A stretch of 64,000 nt of DNA from G051903925 sp051903925 (GTDB taxonomy: Bacteria > Pseudomonadota > Alphaproteobacteria > Zavarziniales > Zavarziniaceae), in assembly GCF_051903925.1 (NCBI RefSeq), contig NZ_CP173678.1:62001-126000 (forward strand). Reading direction: 5' to 3'. Below, piece by piece: positions 41,302-52,270 of the stretch. How positions within the stretch are numbered: the first letter of the stretch is position 1; each line of letters starts with the position of its first letter. The position numbers and the translations under genes are program-made. The notes under the pieces are model-generated. The model did no database searches and was not told where the DNA came from. It worked only from the letters and a program-made list of their open reading frames with translations.

Positions 41302-42576
41302 ATGAGCCAGAAGTTCGAAACCCGCACGATCCATGCCGGCGCGGCACCCGACCCGACGACCAAGGCCCGCATCACGCCGATCTACCAGACCAGTTCCTAT
41401 GTCTTCGACGACACGGCCGACGCCGCGGCCCTGTTCGCGCTGCAGAAGTTCGGGAACATCTACACCCGCATCATGAACCCCACCAATGCGGTGCTGGAGG
41501 GGCGCATCGCGGACCTTGAGGGCGGAACCGCGGCCCTGGCGGTCGGCAGCGGCCATGCCGCGCAGTTCCTGGTGTTCCATGCCCTGATGCAGCCGGGGAA
41601 CACGATCCTGGCCGCGAAGAAGCTCTATGGCGGCTCGATCAACCAGATCGGCCTCAGCTTCAAGCAGTTCGGCTGGAACGTGACGTGGGTCGACACGGAC
41701 GACCTGGCCGCGCTGGACGCCGCGTTCGACGACAGCGTGCGCGCGGTGTTCATCGAAAGCCTGGCCAATCCCGGCGGCATCGTGAGTGACATCGAGGGCA
41801 TCGCGAAGATCGCCCATGCCCATGGCGTGCCGCTGATCGTCGACAACACGCTGGCGACGCCCTACCTGGTCCGGCCCCTCGAATGGGGTGCCGACGTGGT
41901 CGTGCACTCCGCGACCAAGTTCCTGGGCGGCCACGGCAATTCGATCGGCGGCCTGATCGTGGACGGGGGCAGCTTCGACTGGTCGACGGGGGGCAAGTTC
42001 CCGCTGCTGAGCGAGCCGAACCCGTCCTATAACGGGCTGAAGCTCTACGAGACCTTTGGCGGCATCACCCTGGCGATCGCGACGCGCGTCCTGGGCCTGC
42101 GCGACCTGGGCCCGGCACTGGCGCCGATGAACGCCTTCCTGATCCTGACCGGGATGGAGACGCTGGCGCTGCGCATGGAGCGCCATGTCGCCAATGCGCA
42201 GAAGGTGGCGGAGCACCTGTCGCGTCATCCCAAGGTGGGCTGGGTGTCCTATGCCGGCCTGCCCTCCAGCCCCTATCACCAGCTGGCGCAGAAGTACCTG
42301 CCCCGCGGCGCCGGTGCCGTGCTGACCTTTGGCGTCAAGGGTGGCTATGCCGCCGGCAAGGCCCTGGTCGAGCGGGTCAAGCTGTTCTCCCACCTGGCCA
42401 ATGTGGGCGACGTGCGGTCCCTCGTCATCCATCCCGCCTCGACCACGCACAGCCAGCTGGCGCCCGAGCAGCGCGCCGCGGCCGGCGCCGGCGACGACGT
42501 GGTGCGCATCTCCATCGGGATCGAGGCGGTGGAGGACATCATCGCCGACCTGGACCAGGCCCTGGCCGCGACCTGA
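41302..42576 (+). CDS. metY: O-acetylhomoserine sulfhydrylase
   Basis: This 424-residue PLP enzyme of the Cys/Met metabolism family has FETRTIHAGAAPDPTTKART-type N-terminal sequence, GKFPLLSEPNPSYNG and the Schiff-base lysine in VVVHSATKFLGGHGNSIGG. GEVQ-like loops and QFGWNVTWVDTDD are typical of MetY. It condenses O-acetylhomoserine with sulfide (or methanethiol) to homocysteine (or methionine). A ribosome site AAGGGGG precedes the ATG. A strong hairpin follows the stop. Confidence 0.93.
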   Translation: MSQKFETRTIHAGAAPDPTTKARITPIYQTSSYVFDDTADAAALFALQKFGNIYTRIMNPTNAVLEGRIADLEGGTAALAVGSGHAAQFLVFHALMQPGNTILAAKKLYGGSINQIGLSFKQFGWNVTWVDTDDLAALDAAFDDSVRAVFIESLANPGGIVSDIEGIAKIAHAHGVPLIVDNTLATPYLVRPLEWGADVVVHSATKFLGGHGNSIGGLIVDGGSFDWSTGGKFPLLSEPNPSYNGLKLYETFGGITLAIATRVLGLRDLGPALAPMNAFLILTGMETLALRMERHVANAQKVAEHLSRHPKVGWVSYAGLPSSPYHQLAQKYLPRGAGAVLTFGVKGGYAAGKALVERVKLFSHLANVGDVRSLVIHPASTTHSQLAPEQRAAAGAGDDVVRISIGIEAVEDIIADLDQALAAT

Positions 42577-42583
42577 TCCGCAA

Positions 42584-42615
42584 GGCGGCGGGCAGCCATG
42601 CGCCCGCCGCCCTTT
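42584..42615 (+). terminator. Intrinsic terminator after metY
   Basis: A perfect 10-bp stem GGCGGCGGGC / GCCCGCCGCC with an 8-base loop is followed by CTTTCCC. It lies 8 bases after the metY stop. The T-tract is short. Confidence 0.65.
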
Positions 42616-42666
42616 CCCGGCAGGCCACGCCGATCCTAGGCTCTGTCCCCGGGACAGGAGGACCGC

Positions 42667-43242
42667 ATGGCCAAGCAGTTCGCGTCGATCGAGCCCAACA
42701 TCCGCGCCTTCATCGAGCGGCAGAGGATCTTCTTCACCGGTTCGGCCGCGGCCGAGGGGCGCGTCAACGTCTCGCCCAAGGGGATGGACAGCTTCCGGGT
42801 CCTGGGTCCCAACGCCGCCTGCTACCTGGACCTGACCGGCAGCGGCAACGAGACGGCGGCCCTGCTGCGCGCGAGCCCGCGCCTGACGATCATGTTCTGC
42901 GCGTTCGAGGGCGCACCGATGATTCTGCGCCTCTATGGCCAGGGTCGCATCCTGAAGCGCGGCACGCCCGACTATGACGCGCTTCTGGCCGGCCCCTTTG
43001 GCGGGGTGGAGCCGGCAGGCGCGCGCCATATCGTGTACCAGGACATCGACCTGGTGCAGACGTCGTGCGGCTATGCCGTGCCCAACTACGATTATCGCGA
43101 AGACCGGCAGGTCCTGGCGACCTGGGCCACCAACAAGGGCGAGGACGGCCTGCACGCCTATCGCCTGGAGAAGAACATGCGCTCCATGGACGGCCTGCCG
43201 ACCTACTACGTGGACGAGCCGGACGCGGCAGCGGCGGAGTAG
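42667..43242 (+). CDS. PPOX-type flavoprotein (pyridoxamine 5'-phosphate oxidase-like)
   Basis: This 191-residue split-barrel protein has FIERQRIFFTGSAAAEGRVN, SPKGMDSFRVLGPNAACYLD and LTIMFCAFEGAPMILRLYGQ. Such proteins bind FMN or F420 or act as heme/flavin reductases. Catalytic roles vary, and true PNPOx activity is not implied. The C-terminal region (DEPDAAAAE) is short and acidic. GGACAGGAGG precedes the ATG. Confidence 0.83.
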   Translation: MAKQFASIEPNIRAFIERQRIFFTGSAAAEGRVNVSPKGMDSFRVLGPNAACYLDLTGSGNETAALLRASPRLTIMFCAFEGAPMILRLYGQGRILKRGTPDYDALLAGPFGGVEPAGARHIVYQDIDLVQTSCGYAVPNYDYREDRQVLATWATNKGEDGLHAYRLEKNMRSMDGLPTYYVDEPDAAAAE

Positions 43243-43325
43243 GCGCTGCCGTTGCGCCGGATGCTTCGGGACGGCCTTCGGCATCCTCAGCAAGACGCCG
43301 TTGTCTTCTCTACAGAATCCCAGAC

Positions 43326-43369
43326 GGTCGTCATCCTGAGGAGCCCCGCAGGGGCATCTCGAAGGATGC
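43326..43369. repeat. 44-bp palindromic intergenic element, family 1 copy 2
   Basis: It matches 369-412 over the outer 18 and 13 bases. Its core is GCCCC-GCA-GGGGC, a 5-bp stem where the first copy has a different stem in the same place. It lies between convergent PPOX and nth genes. Confidence 0.75.
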
Positions 43370-43385
43370 GTCCCCAGCGCCGCCG

Positions 43386-44039
43386 CTAGACCGGTGCCGC
43401 CTGGTCCGGCGTCGTCTTGGGCTTGTAGGCGCACAGGTCGGCCACGCTGCAGGCGAAGCAATCCGGCTTTCGTGCCTTGCAGACATAGCGACCGTGCAGG
43501 ATCAGCCAGTGGTGGGCGTGCTGGCGAAAGCTGCGCGGCACCACCTTGTTCAGCTTGTCCTCGACCTGGTCGGGCGTCTTCCCCCTCGCCAGGCCGGTGC
43601 GGTTGCCGACGCGGAAGATGTGGGTATCGACCGCGATCGTCGGCTGGCCAAAGGCGATGTTGAGCACGACGTTCGCCGTCTTGCGCCCGACCCCCGGCAG
43701 GGCGACCAGCTCCGCCATCGTCTGCGGCACCTCCCCGCCATGCTTGTCCAGCAGCAGCGCGCAGAGGGCGACCACATTGCGCGCCTTGGTGCGGTACAGG
43801 CCGATGGTGCGGATGTACCCGGCGATCCGCTCCTCCCCCAGCGCCAGCATGGCGGCCGGATTGTCGGCCACCGCGAACAGCGGACCGGTTGCCTTGTTCA
43901 CCGAGACGTCCGTCGCCTGGGCGGACAGCACGACGGCGACCAGCAGGGTGAAGGGGTTGATGTAGTCGAGCTCGCCCACCGGCACCGGTCGTTCCGCCTG
44001 GAGCCGCTCGAAGAAGGTCTTGATCTTGGCCGGGGTCAT
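43386..44039 (-). CDS. nth: Endonuclease III
   Basis: This 217-residue DNA glycosylase/AP lyase has the helix-hairpin-helix and active lysine in ELVALPGVGRKTANVVLNIA, the catalytic aspartate in PTIAVDTHIFRVGN, and a C-terminal 4Fe-4S cluster CX6CX2CX5C (CKARKPDCFACSVADLC). It removes oxidised pyrimidines in base excision repair. It diverges from the DUF2244 gene with 92 bases between; the two are neighbours in other alphaproteobacteria. Confidence 0.97.
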   Translation of the reverse strand: MTPAKIKTFFERLQAERPVPVGELDYINPFTLLVAVVLSAQATDVSVNKATGPLFAVADNPAAMLALGEERIAGYIRTIGLYRTKARNVVALCALLLDKHGGEVPQTMAELVALPGVGRKTANVVLNIAFGQPTIAVDTHIFRVGNRTGLARGKTPDQVEDKLNKVVPRSFRQHAHHWLILHGRYVCKARKPDCFACSVADLCAYKPKTTPDQAAPV

Positions 44040-44131
44040 TGCGGGCGCGATCCTAGGACAGCGGGGCGCCTTGCGCAGCGGCCATGTGCACGCATCTGGA
44101 ATGGCGTGTCGCGGCCGGATATCCTGGCGGC

Positions 44132-44617
44132 ATGTTCGACGGACGAAAGCTCTGGTTCAGTGCCCGGCTGGAGCCGCACATCTCGCTGAGCCGCCAGGGC
44201 TTCACCCTGGTCGTGACGGCCTTCGCCGTGGTGAACGCGGTCCTGGCCGTGATCTTCATCCTCCATGATGCCTGGCCGGTCGCGGGCTTCTGTGGCCTGG
44301 ACGTCGTGCTGCTGTGGGCGGCCTTGCGCCTGTCCTATGCCCGCCTGCGCGTGGCCGAGACGGTGGAACTCTATGACGACGCGCTGGAACTGCGCCGCTT
44401 CTCCCGGGGCGCCCAGGTGTCGGCAGTCGCCCTGCAGCCCTATTGGGTGCGGGTCGAGATGGCGCGGCCGGTCGAGCATGACACGCCGCTGCACCTGTCG
44501 TCGCACGGCCGGCGCTGGACCGTCGGTGCCTTCCTGACAGCGGATGAGCGGGCCGAATTGGCGGAGGCACTGCGCGACGGGCTGGCCCGGCAGCGCGCGG
44601 CCACCGTTGCGATCTAG
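44132..44617 (+). CDS. DUF2244 integral membrane protein
   Basis: This 161-residue protein has two adjacent membrane helices (FTLVVTAFAVVNAVLAVIFI and a second at PVAGFCGLDVVLLWAALRL), then a beta-rich C-terminal domain with ELRRFSRGAQVSAVALQPYW and LHLSSHGRRWTVGAFLTADE. This is the DUF2244 pattern, of unknown function. The ATG at 44132 is preferred over one 48 bases earlier because it opens with the conserved FSARLEPHISLS region. Confidence 0.8.
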   Translation: MFDGRKLWFSARLEPHISLSRQGFTLVVTAFAVVNAVLAVIFILHDAWPVAGFCGLDVVLLWAALRLSYARLRVAETVELYDDALELRRFSRGAQVSAVALQPYWVRVEMARPVEHDTPLHLSSHGRRWTVGAFLTADERAELAEALRDGLARQRAATVAI

Positions 44618-44695
44618 CAGGCCGGGCAGCGCAAGAACCGGGTGGTTGCGGCCCCCGCCGCTGCCTAGGGTCGGTCCCGTGAAGGAGGACTGGCC

Positions 44696-44944
44696 ATGGC
44701 CACTGGATTCAAGCAGCGGACACCGATCACCGGGACTGCCTATACTGTGCGACGCGCCCGCTTCGACTGGGCGCGACTGCTGCAGACCTGGATCATCGTG
44801 GCGCGGCAGCGTCGGCACCTGGCAGGCCTCAACGATCACTTGCTGAAGGACCTGGGCCTGTCCCGGGCCGATGTCGAGGCAGAGGTGCGGCGTCCCTTCT
44901 GGGACGTTGGCTCCGGCCTCTTGAACCGGGGAGAACGGGCATGA
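44696..44944 (+). CDS. DUF1127 small protein
   Basis: This 82-residue basic protein has a YjiS-like DUF1127 motif: LLQTWIIVARQRRHLAGLND, then HLLKDLGLSRADVEAEVRRP. The family's short arginine-rich proteins have been tied to phosphate, stress and RNA metabolism in other alphaproteobacteria. The upstream GTGAAGGAGG gives a good ribosome site. It overlaps the next gene by four bases (ATGA), coupling it to a DNA-repair/regulator fusion. Confidence 0.85.
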   Translation: MATGFKQRTPITGTAYTVRRARFDWARLLQTWIIVARQRRHLAGLNDHLLKDLGLSRADVEAEVRRPFWDVGSGLLNRGERA

Positions 44945-45921
44945 ACCTGATCCTGCCGAAAGCCTGGCCCGACCGCGGCCTGATCGGCGGCGCGGCACCC
45001 TTGCCGGCCGCAGCCAATCCGACGCCGGAGCACAAGCTGGTGGTCCAGGCCCTGGCCTATATCGAGGCGCACCGCCTGGAGCAGCCAAGTCTGGAGGACG
45101 TGGCCCTCCAGGTCGGCCTCAGCCCCTATCACCTGCAGCGCCTGTTCGTGCGCTGGGTCGGGATCAGCCCCAAGCGCTACCTTGCGGCGCTGACGCTGGA
45201 CCATGCGCGGCAGTTGCTGGCCGACCGCGCCAGCGTGCTGGACGCGGCCCTGGACTGCGGCCTGTCGGGCCCGGGACGGCTGCACGACCTGTTCGTCTCG
45301 ATCGATGCCATGACGCCGGGCGAATACAAGGCCGAGGGCCGGGGCATGACCGTGCGCTGGGGCTGGCACCCCTCCCCGTTCGGCGACTGCCTGATCATGG
45401 CAACGGCACGCGGGGTCTGCGGCCTGGCCTTCGCCGACCAGCACAAGGGCCACGACGCTGCCTTTGCCGACCTGTCGGCGCAGTGGTCGGCGGCGCACCT
45501 GGTCCGCGACCAGGAGGCGACCGCGCCGCTGGCCGAGGCGACATTCCATGGCCGACCGGTGTCCCTGCTGCTGAAGGGCACGCCGTTTCAACTCAAGGTG
45601 TGGGAAGCGCTGCTGCGCATCCCGCTGGGCTCGACCGTGTCCTATTCGGACATCGCCCAGGCTTCCGGCTGCCCCGCCGCGGTGCGGGCGACCGCGTCGG
45701 CCATCGGCGCCAATCCCGTCTCGTTCCTGGTGCCGTGCCATCGTGTGCTGCGCCGCTCGGGCGAGCTGGGCGGCTATCGCTGGGGGCTCAACCGCAAGCG
45801 GGCCATCCTCGACTTCGAGGCCGGATGGCTCGGTGAGTCGGTGGACGGGTCCTCAGATGCCGCGGGTGCCGACAACGTCGGCCATATCATAGAAGCCGAA
45901 AGGGCGATCCTGCAGCCATAG
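44941..45921 (+). CDS. AraC-type HTH fused to O6-methylguanine methyltransferase (Ada-like)
   Basis: This 326-residue two-domain protein has an AraC HTH (about 35-125: SLEDVALQVGLSPYHLQRLF, ISPKRYLAALTLDHARQLLA) and a C-terminal DNA methyltransferase domain (about 160-295) with acceptor cysteine C266 in VPCHRVL. It lacks the N-terminal zinc/methylphosphotriester domain of Ada, so it cannot sense methylphosphotriesters in the usual way, although methylation of C266 could still change regulation. It is cotranslated with a DUF1127 gene. The last 23 codons overlap the end of dapB on the opposite strand and form a non-conserved tail. Confidence 0.9.
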   Translation: MNLILPKAWPDRGLIGGAAPLPAAANPTPEHKLVVQALAYIEAHRLEQPSLEDVALQVGLSPYHLQRLFVRWVGISPKRYLAALTLDHARQLLADRASVLDAALDCGLSGPGRLHDLFVSIDAMTPGEYKAEGRGMTVRWGWHPSPFGDCLIMATARGVCGLAFADQHKGHDAAFADLSAQWSAAHLVRDQEATAPLAEATFHGRPVSLLLKGTPFQLKVWEALLRIPLGSTVSYSDIAQASGCPAAVRATASAIGANPVSFLVPCHRVLRRSGELGGYRWGLNRKRAILDFEAGWLGESVDGSSDAAGADNVGHIIEAERAILQP

Positions 45922-46659
45922 CGCCGCCCGCACCGCGCCACGGGCGAAGATTCGCCGGTCCGTGGCGCGGTGGCTCAGTTCCACCCGCTCGCCGTCGGCG
46001 GCGAAGATCACGCTGTGCTCGCCCACCACGTCGCCCGCGCGTAGGCTGGCGAAGCCGATGGCGCCCCGCTTGCGGGCGCCGGTGATGCCGTCGCGACCGC
46101 GCTCCGACGACTCGGACAGCACCACGCCGCGCCCCTGGGCCGCGGCCTCCCCCAGCGTGATGGCGGTGCCCGAAGGGGCGTCCACCTTGTGCCGGTGATG
46201 CATCTCCACGATCTCGATGTCGAAGTCGGGGCCCAGGATCGCCGCCACCTGGCGCGTCAGCGCCGCCAGCAGATTCACGCCCAGCGACATGTTCCGTCCG
46301 AAGACGATGCGCGTCGTCTCGCCCGCCCTGGCCAGCACAGCCATGTCCGCCTGCTCGATCCCGGTCGTGCCGACGACCAGGCCGGTGCCCGTGCGCGCGG
46401 CGATCCCTGCATGGGCCAGGGTGGCGCCGGGGCTGGTGAAATCCAGCACGACGTCGACGCTGCGGAACAGCGCCTCGGCATCGTCTGTCGCGACGACGCC
46501 CAGCGGTTCAAGCCCGGCCAGCGTGCCCAGGTCGCGCCCTAGTGCTGGCGAACCCTGTCGCTCGGTCCCGCCGCCGACCGTGCAACCTTCCGTCGCCGCG
46601 ATCTCGCGAACCAAAGCCTGCCCCATGCGCCCCGCACAGCCGACGATCCCGATGCGCAT
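45853..46659 (-). CDS. dapB: 4-hydroxy-tetrahydrodipicolinate reductase
   Basis: This 268-residue DapB starts MRIGIVGCAGRMGQALVREI with the NAD(P) glycine motif. It contains VVGTTGIEQ, the catalytic EMHHRHKVDAPSGTAITLGE and a C-terminal RIFARGAVRAALWLQDRPFG. It reduces hydroxy-tetrahydrodipicolinate for lysine and diaminopimelate synthesis. An in-frame extension upstream passes through the family 2 inverted repeat and is not coding. It lies downstream of secA on the same strand, with the repeat between them. Confidence 0.96.
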   Translation of the reverse strand: MRIGIVGCAGRMGQALVREIAATEGCTVGGGTERQGSPALGRDLGTLAGLEPLGVVATDDAEALFRSVDVVLDFTSPGATLAHAGIAARTGTGLVVGTTGIEQADMAVLARAGETTRIVFGRNMSLGVNLLAALTRQVAAILGPDFDIEIVEMHHRHKVDAPSGTAITLGEAAAQGRGVVLSESSERGRDGITGARKRGAIGFASLRAGDVVGEHSVIFAADGERVELSHRATDRRIFARGAVRAALWLQDRPFGFYDMADVVGTRGI

Positions 46660-46681
46660 ATTGTGTTTCCCCCAGCCACCG

Positions 46682-46761
46682 CTCATCCCCGCGGAAGCGG
46701 GGATCCAGAGTCGCGCAGGACGGCGCTTGCGGCCCTGGATCCCCGCTTCCGCGGGGATGAG
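46682..46761. repeat. 80-bp inverted repeat element, family 2 copy 2
   Basis: The 27-base arms are perfect reverse complements (46682-46708 and 46735-46761) around a 26-base loop. The arms share CTCATCCCCGCG and GGGGATCCAG with copy 1 at 25557-25636, but the inner arm sequence differs (GAAGC rather than CAGGC). The element lies between dapB and secA and could attenuate readthrough from secA. Confidence 0.85.
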
Positions 46762-46780
46762 CGGCAAAATGTATGTGCCA

Positions 46781-49549
<2,769 letters not shown>

Positions 49550-49861
49550 ATCTCAACCTTTTCCTGAGCGGACGGGCAATGCACCTGGCCCCAGTGGCGA
49601 CGCCTTGGCCGCGGCACGATCGCGCGCGCACGGCACATACGGGGTCCCGGCCGCGCGCCCGCATCGACACGCACGGTCGGCACGTGCCGAACGAGATAAG
49701 CGGCCGGCCTGGGCAAGTCAACGCTGCCAGGGCGCGCAGCCACGGGCCACAACGCCGCGCACCGGCGGGCATGCCTGATCGCCGGCACCCGGCACCTCGT
49801 CACTTGCCCCGGGCACCGCTTGCCACCATGATCCGCGCTTTCCGGACAAGCGGATTGTTCC
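49550..49861. other. Divergent secA/parvulin regulatory gap
   Basis: This stretch of 312 bases has no gene. The one clear structure is the 14-bp perfect palindrome TCGGCACGTGCCGA at 49677-49690. Promoter boxes could not be assigned with confidence. Confidence 0.5.
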
Positions 49862-51037
49862 ATGTCGTCCAGTGTTGTGCGCAATGCCTCTCCCGCGATC
49901 GGGGCCATTCTTGCGATCGGGCTTGGCTTCGGCCTGACGGACGGGGGCCAGGTGGGAACGCCGGCCCTGGCCCAGGCGCCGGAGGCCGCCGCCCCCGCAG
50001 CCCCTGAGGCGGCAGAGGCAGCGGCTCCGCAGGCTGCAGCCCCTGAGGCGACGCCGGACGCGGCCGCGACCTCCGAGGCCGCCCCTGCCGAGGCTGCACC
50101 CGCCGGGGCCGCCCCGGCACCGGCCGAGGCTCCCGCCGCGGCGGCACCGCCCGCGGCGGCGGAGGGCCAGCCGGAACAGGCCCAGCTGCCGCCGCCCGAT
50201 ACCGTCGTCGCCCGCATCGATGGCAGCGAGATCCGCCTGAAGGACGTGATGGAGACGCTGGTCTCCCTGCCCGAGCAGTATCGCCAGCTGCCCATCGAGT
50301 CGATCTATGCCCAGCTTCTGGAGCAGCTGGTCGACCGGCGCCTGATGGTCAACGCGGCCCGCACGGCCAAGCTGCAGGACACGCCCGAGTACAAGGAGCG
50401 CCTGGCCGCCGCCGAGGAGCAGGTCCTGCAGGAAGTCTGGCTGACGACCGAACTGAAGAACCAGGTCGACGAGGCGGGCTTGCGCGCGCGTTACGACACC
50501 GAGATGAAGTCGGTTCCCGACCAGGTCCAGCTGCACGCCCGCCATATCCTGGTCCACACCGAGGAAGAAGCGAAGGCGATCAAGGCCAAGCTGGACGGTG
50601 GTGCGGACTTCGTCACCCTGGCCAACGAGCAGTCGAACGGCCCGGCCTCCGATTCCGGGGGCGACCTCGGCTGGTTCGGTCCGGAGGAGATGGTGCCCGA
50701 GTTCAGCACCGCGGCCTTCAAGCTGGAGCCGGGCCAGATCTCCGATCCGGTCAAGACGCCCTTCGGCTGGCACATCATCAAGGTCGAGGAAAAGCGGACG
50801 AAGCCCAAGCCCAGCTTCGAGGAAGTGCGTGCGCAGCTGGAGCAGCAGGTCGCGCGCGAGGCGATCACCGCCAAGCTGGACACCCTGCGGCAGGGCGCCA
50901 AGGTCGAGATGTTCGGCCTGGACGGCAGCCCGATCAACCCGCAGATCCAGATCGCGCCGACGCACGGCACGCCGGGCGATGCCGACCACGGCGGCGGCGT
51001 GACCCCGCCCGCCGGACTGGAAATGGCCCCGCAATGA
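49862..51037 (+). CDS. Periplasmic parvulin-type peptidyl-prolyl isomerase
   Basis: This 391-residue protein has a signal-like N-terminus (IGAILAIGLGFGLTDGG, with LAQA cleavage), a 65-residue Ala/Pro/Glu-rich low-complexity stretch (about 38-105), a SurA/PrsA-like N-terminal helical region (SLPEQYRQLPIESIYAQLLE) and a PpiC domain. The PpiC domain reads HARHILVHTEEEAKAIKAKL, then GGDLGWFGPEEMVPEF and PFGWHIIKVEE. It should help fold exported or outer-membrane proteins. It overlaps argJ by four bases (ATGA), and its divergent neighbour is secA. Confidence 0.92.
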   Translation: MSSSVVRNASPAIGAILAIGLGFGLTDGGQVGTPALAQAPEAAAPAAPEAAEAAAPQAAAPEATPDAAATSEAAPAEAAPAGAAPAPAEAPAAAAPPAAAEGQPEQAQLPPPDTVVARIDGSEIRLKDVMETLVSLPEQYRQLPIESIYAQLLEQLVDRRLMVNAARTAKLQDTPEYKERLAAAEEQVLQEVWLTTELKNQVDEAGLRARYDTEMKSVPDQVQLHARHILVHTEEEAKAIKAKLDGGADFVTLANEQSNGPASDSGGDLGWFGPEEMVPEFSTAAFKLEPGQISDPVKTPFGWHIIKVEEKRTKPKPSFEEVRAQLEQQVAREAITAKLDTLRQGAKVEMFGLDGSPINPQIQIAPTHGTPGDADHGGGVTPPAGLEMAPQ

Positions 51038-52257
51038 GCCACCCCGTCTCGCCCCTGGCGCCGGCGGGCCTGCCGCCGCTGCCGGCCGTCGCCGGCGTGA
51101 CCATGGCGACCGCGGCCGCGGGCGTGCGCTATCGCGGGCGGACGGATGTGCTGCTGATGCGCTTCAGCCCCGGCACCACCGTGGCCGGCACGCTGACCCG
51201 GTCGAAATGCCCGTCGGCCCCGGTCGACTGGTGCCGCGCCCACCTGGAGCGCGGCAGTGCCGCCGCCCTGGTGGTCAATTCCGGCAATGCCAATGCCTTC
51301 ACGGGCAAGGCCGGCGCCTGGGCCGCGCGGACCACGGCGCATGCCGCGGCCGAGGTCGTGGACGCCGTGGCGGAGGATGTCTATCTCGCCTCGACCGGCG
51401 TCATCGGCGAGCCGCTGGCGGCCGAGCGCATCGTCGCCGTGCTGCCCGACCTGGTCGAGCGCCTGAGTGCCGATGCCTGGGCGGACGCCGCGCGCGCGAT
51501 CATGACGACAGACACGTTCCCAAAGGCCGCCAGCCGCACGCTGACGATCGCCGGGCGAACCGTCACGCTGACCGGCATCGCCAAGGGTTCGGGTATGATC
51601 CAGCCCGACATGGCCACCATGCTGTCCTTCATCGCCACGGACGCGGCCGTACCGGCCGCGACGCTGCAGGCCGCCCTGACGCGTGCGGTCGACCGTTCGT
51701 TCAACTGCGTGACGGTCGACGGCGATACCTCGACCAGCGACACGGTCCTGGCCTTCGCCACCGGCCAGTCGGGCGCGGCCGTCGACCATCCCGAGGCGCT
51801 GGCCGATTTCGGCGCGGCGCTGGAAGACCTGCTGGTCGAACTGGCCAAGCTGGTGGTGCGCGATGGCGAGGGCGCGCGGAAGTTCGTGACGATCAAGGTC
51901 ACCGGCGCCGAGGACGAGACGGCGGCGCGCCGGATCGGCCTGGCCATCGCCAACTCGCCGCTGGTCAAGACGGCCATCGCCGGCGCCGACGCCAACTGGG
52001 GTCGCATCGTGATGGCCGTGGGCAAGTCGGGCGAGCAGGCCGACCGCGACCGCCTGGCGATCCGCCTGGGTGGCCGCCCCGTGGCCGAGGACGGCATGGT
52101 CCGCGCCGACCATGACGACGCCGCCGCGACCGCGCATTTCAAGGGCGACGACATCCTGATCGAGGTCGATGTCGGGATCGCATCGGGCAGTGCCACGGTT
52201 TGGACCTGCGACCTGACGCACGGCTACATCGACATCAACGCCGACTACCGCTCCTGA
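51034..52257 (+). CDS. argJ: Glutamate N-acetyltransferase / bifunctional ornithine acetyltransferase ArgJ
   Basis: This 407-residue protein contains ALVVNSGNANAFTGKAG and IAKGSGMIQPDMATMLSFIA, where ArgJ is normally cleaved before the catalytic Thr of the A-T-M-L segment. Further matches are NCVTVDGDTSTSDTVL and the C-terminal DLTHGYIDINADYRS. It recycles the acetyl group in arginine synthesis; the bifunctional or monofunctional state is not visible. It overlaps the parvulin stop by four bases. It is grouped with mutT downstream, as in many alphaproteobacteria, with a hydrolase inserted between. Confidence 0.95.
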   Translation: MSHPVSPLAPAGLPPLPAVAGVTMATAAAGVRYRGRTDVLLMRFSPGTTVAGTLTRSKCPSAPVDWCRAHLERGSAAALVVNSGNANAFTGKAGAWAARTTAHAAAEVVDAVAEDVYLASTGVIGEPLAAERIVAVLPDLVERLSADAWADAARAIMTTDTFPKAASRTLTIAGRTVTLTGIAKGSGMIQPDMATMLSFIATDAAVPAATLQAALTRAVDRSFNCVTVDGDTSTSDTVLAFATGQSGAAVDHPEALADFGAALEDLLVELAKLVVRDGEGARKFVTIKVTGAEDETAARRIGLAIANSPLVKTAIAGADANWGRIVMAVGKSGEQADRDRLAIRLGGRPVAEDGMVRADHDDAAATAHFKGDDILIEVDVGIASGSATVWTCDLTHGYIDINADYRS

Positions 52258-52270
52258 TCCTGCCACCCCG

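Noticed and set aside
41050..43461. An 803-codon open frame antisense to metY and the PPOX gene
   Set aside because: It spans two conserved plus-strand genes and an intergenic terminator, and has no domain.
46660..46767. N-terminal extension of DapB through the repeat
   Set aside because: The extended residues are the translation of the palindromic element. The conserved protein starts at the internal ATG at 46659.
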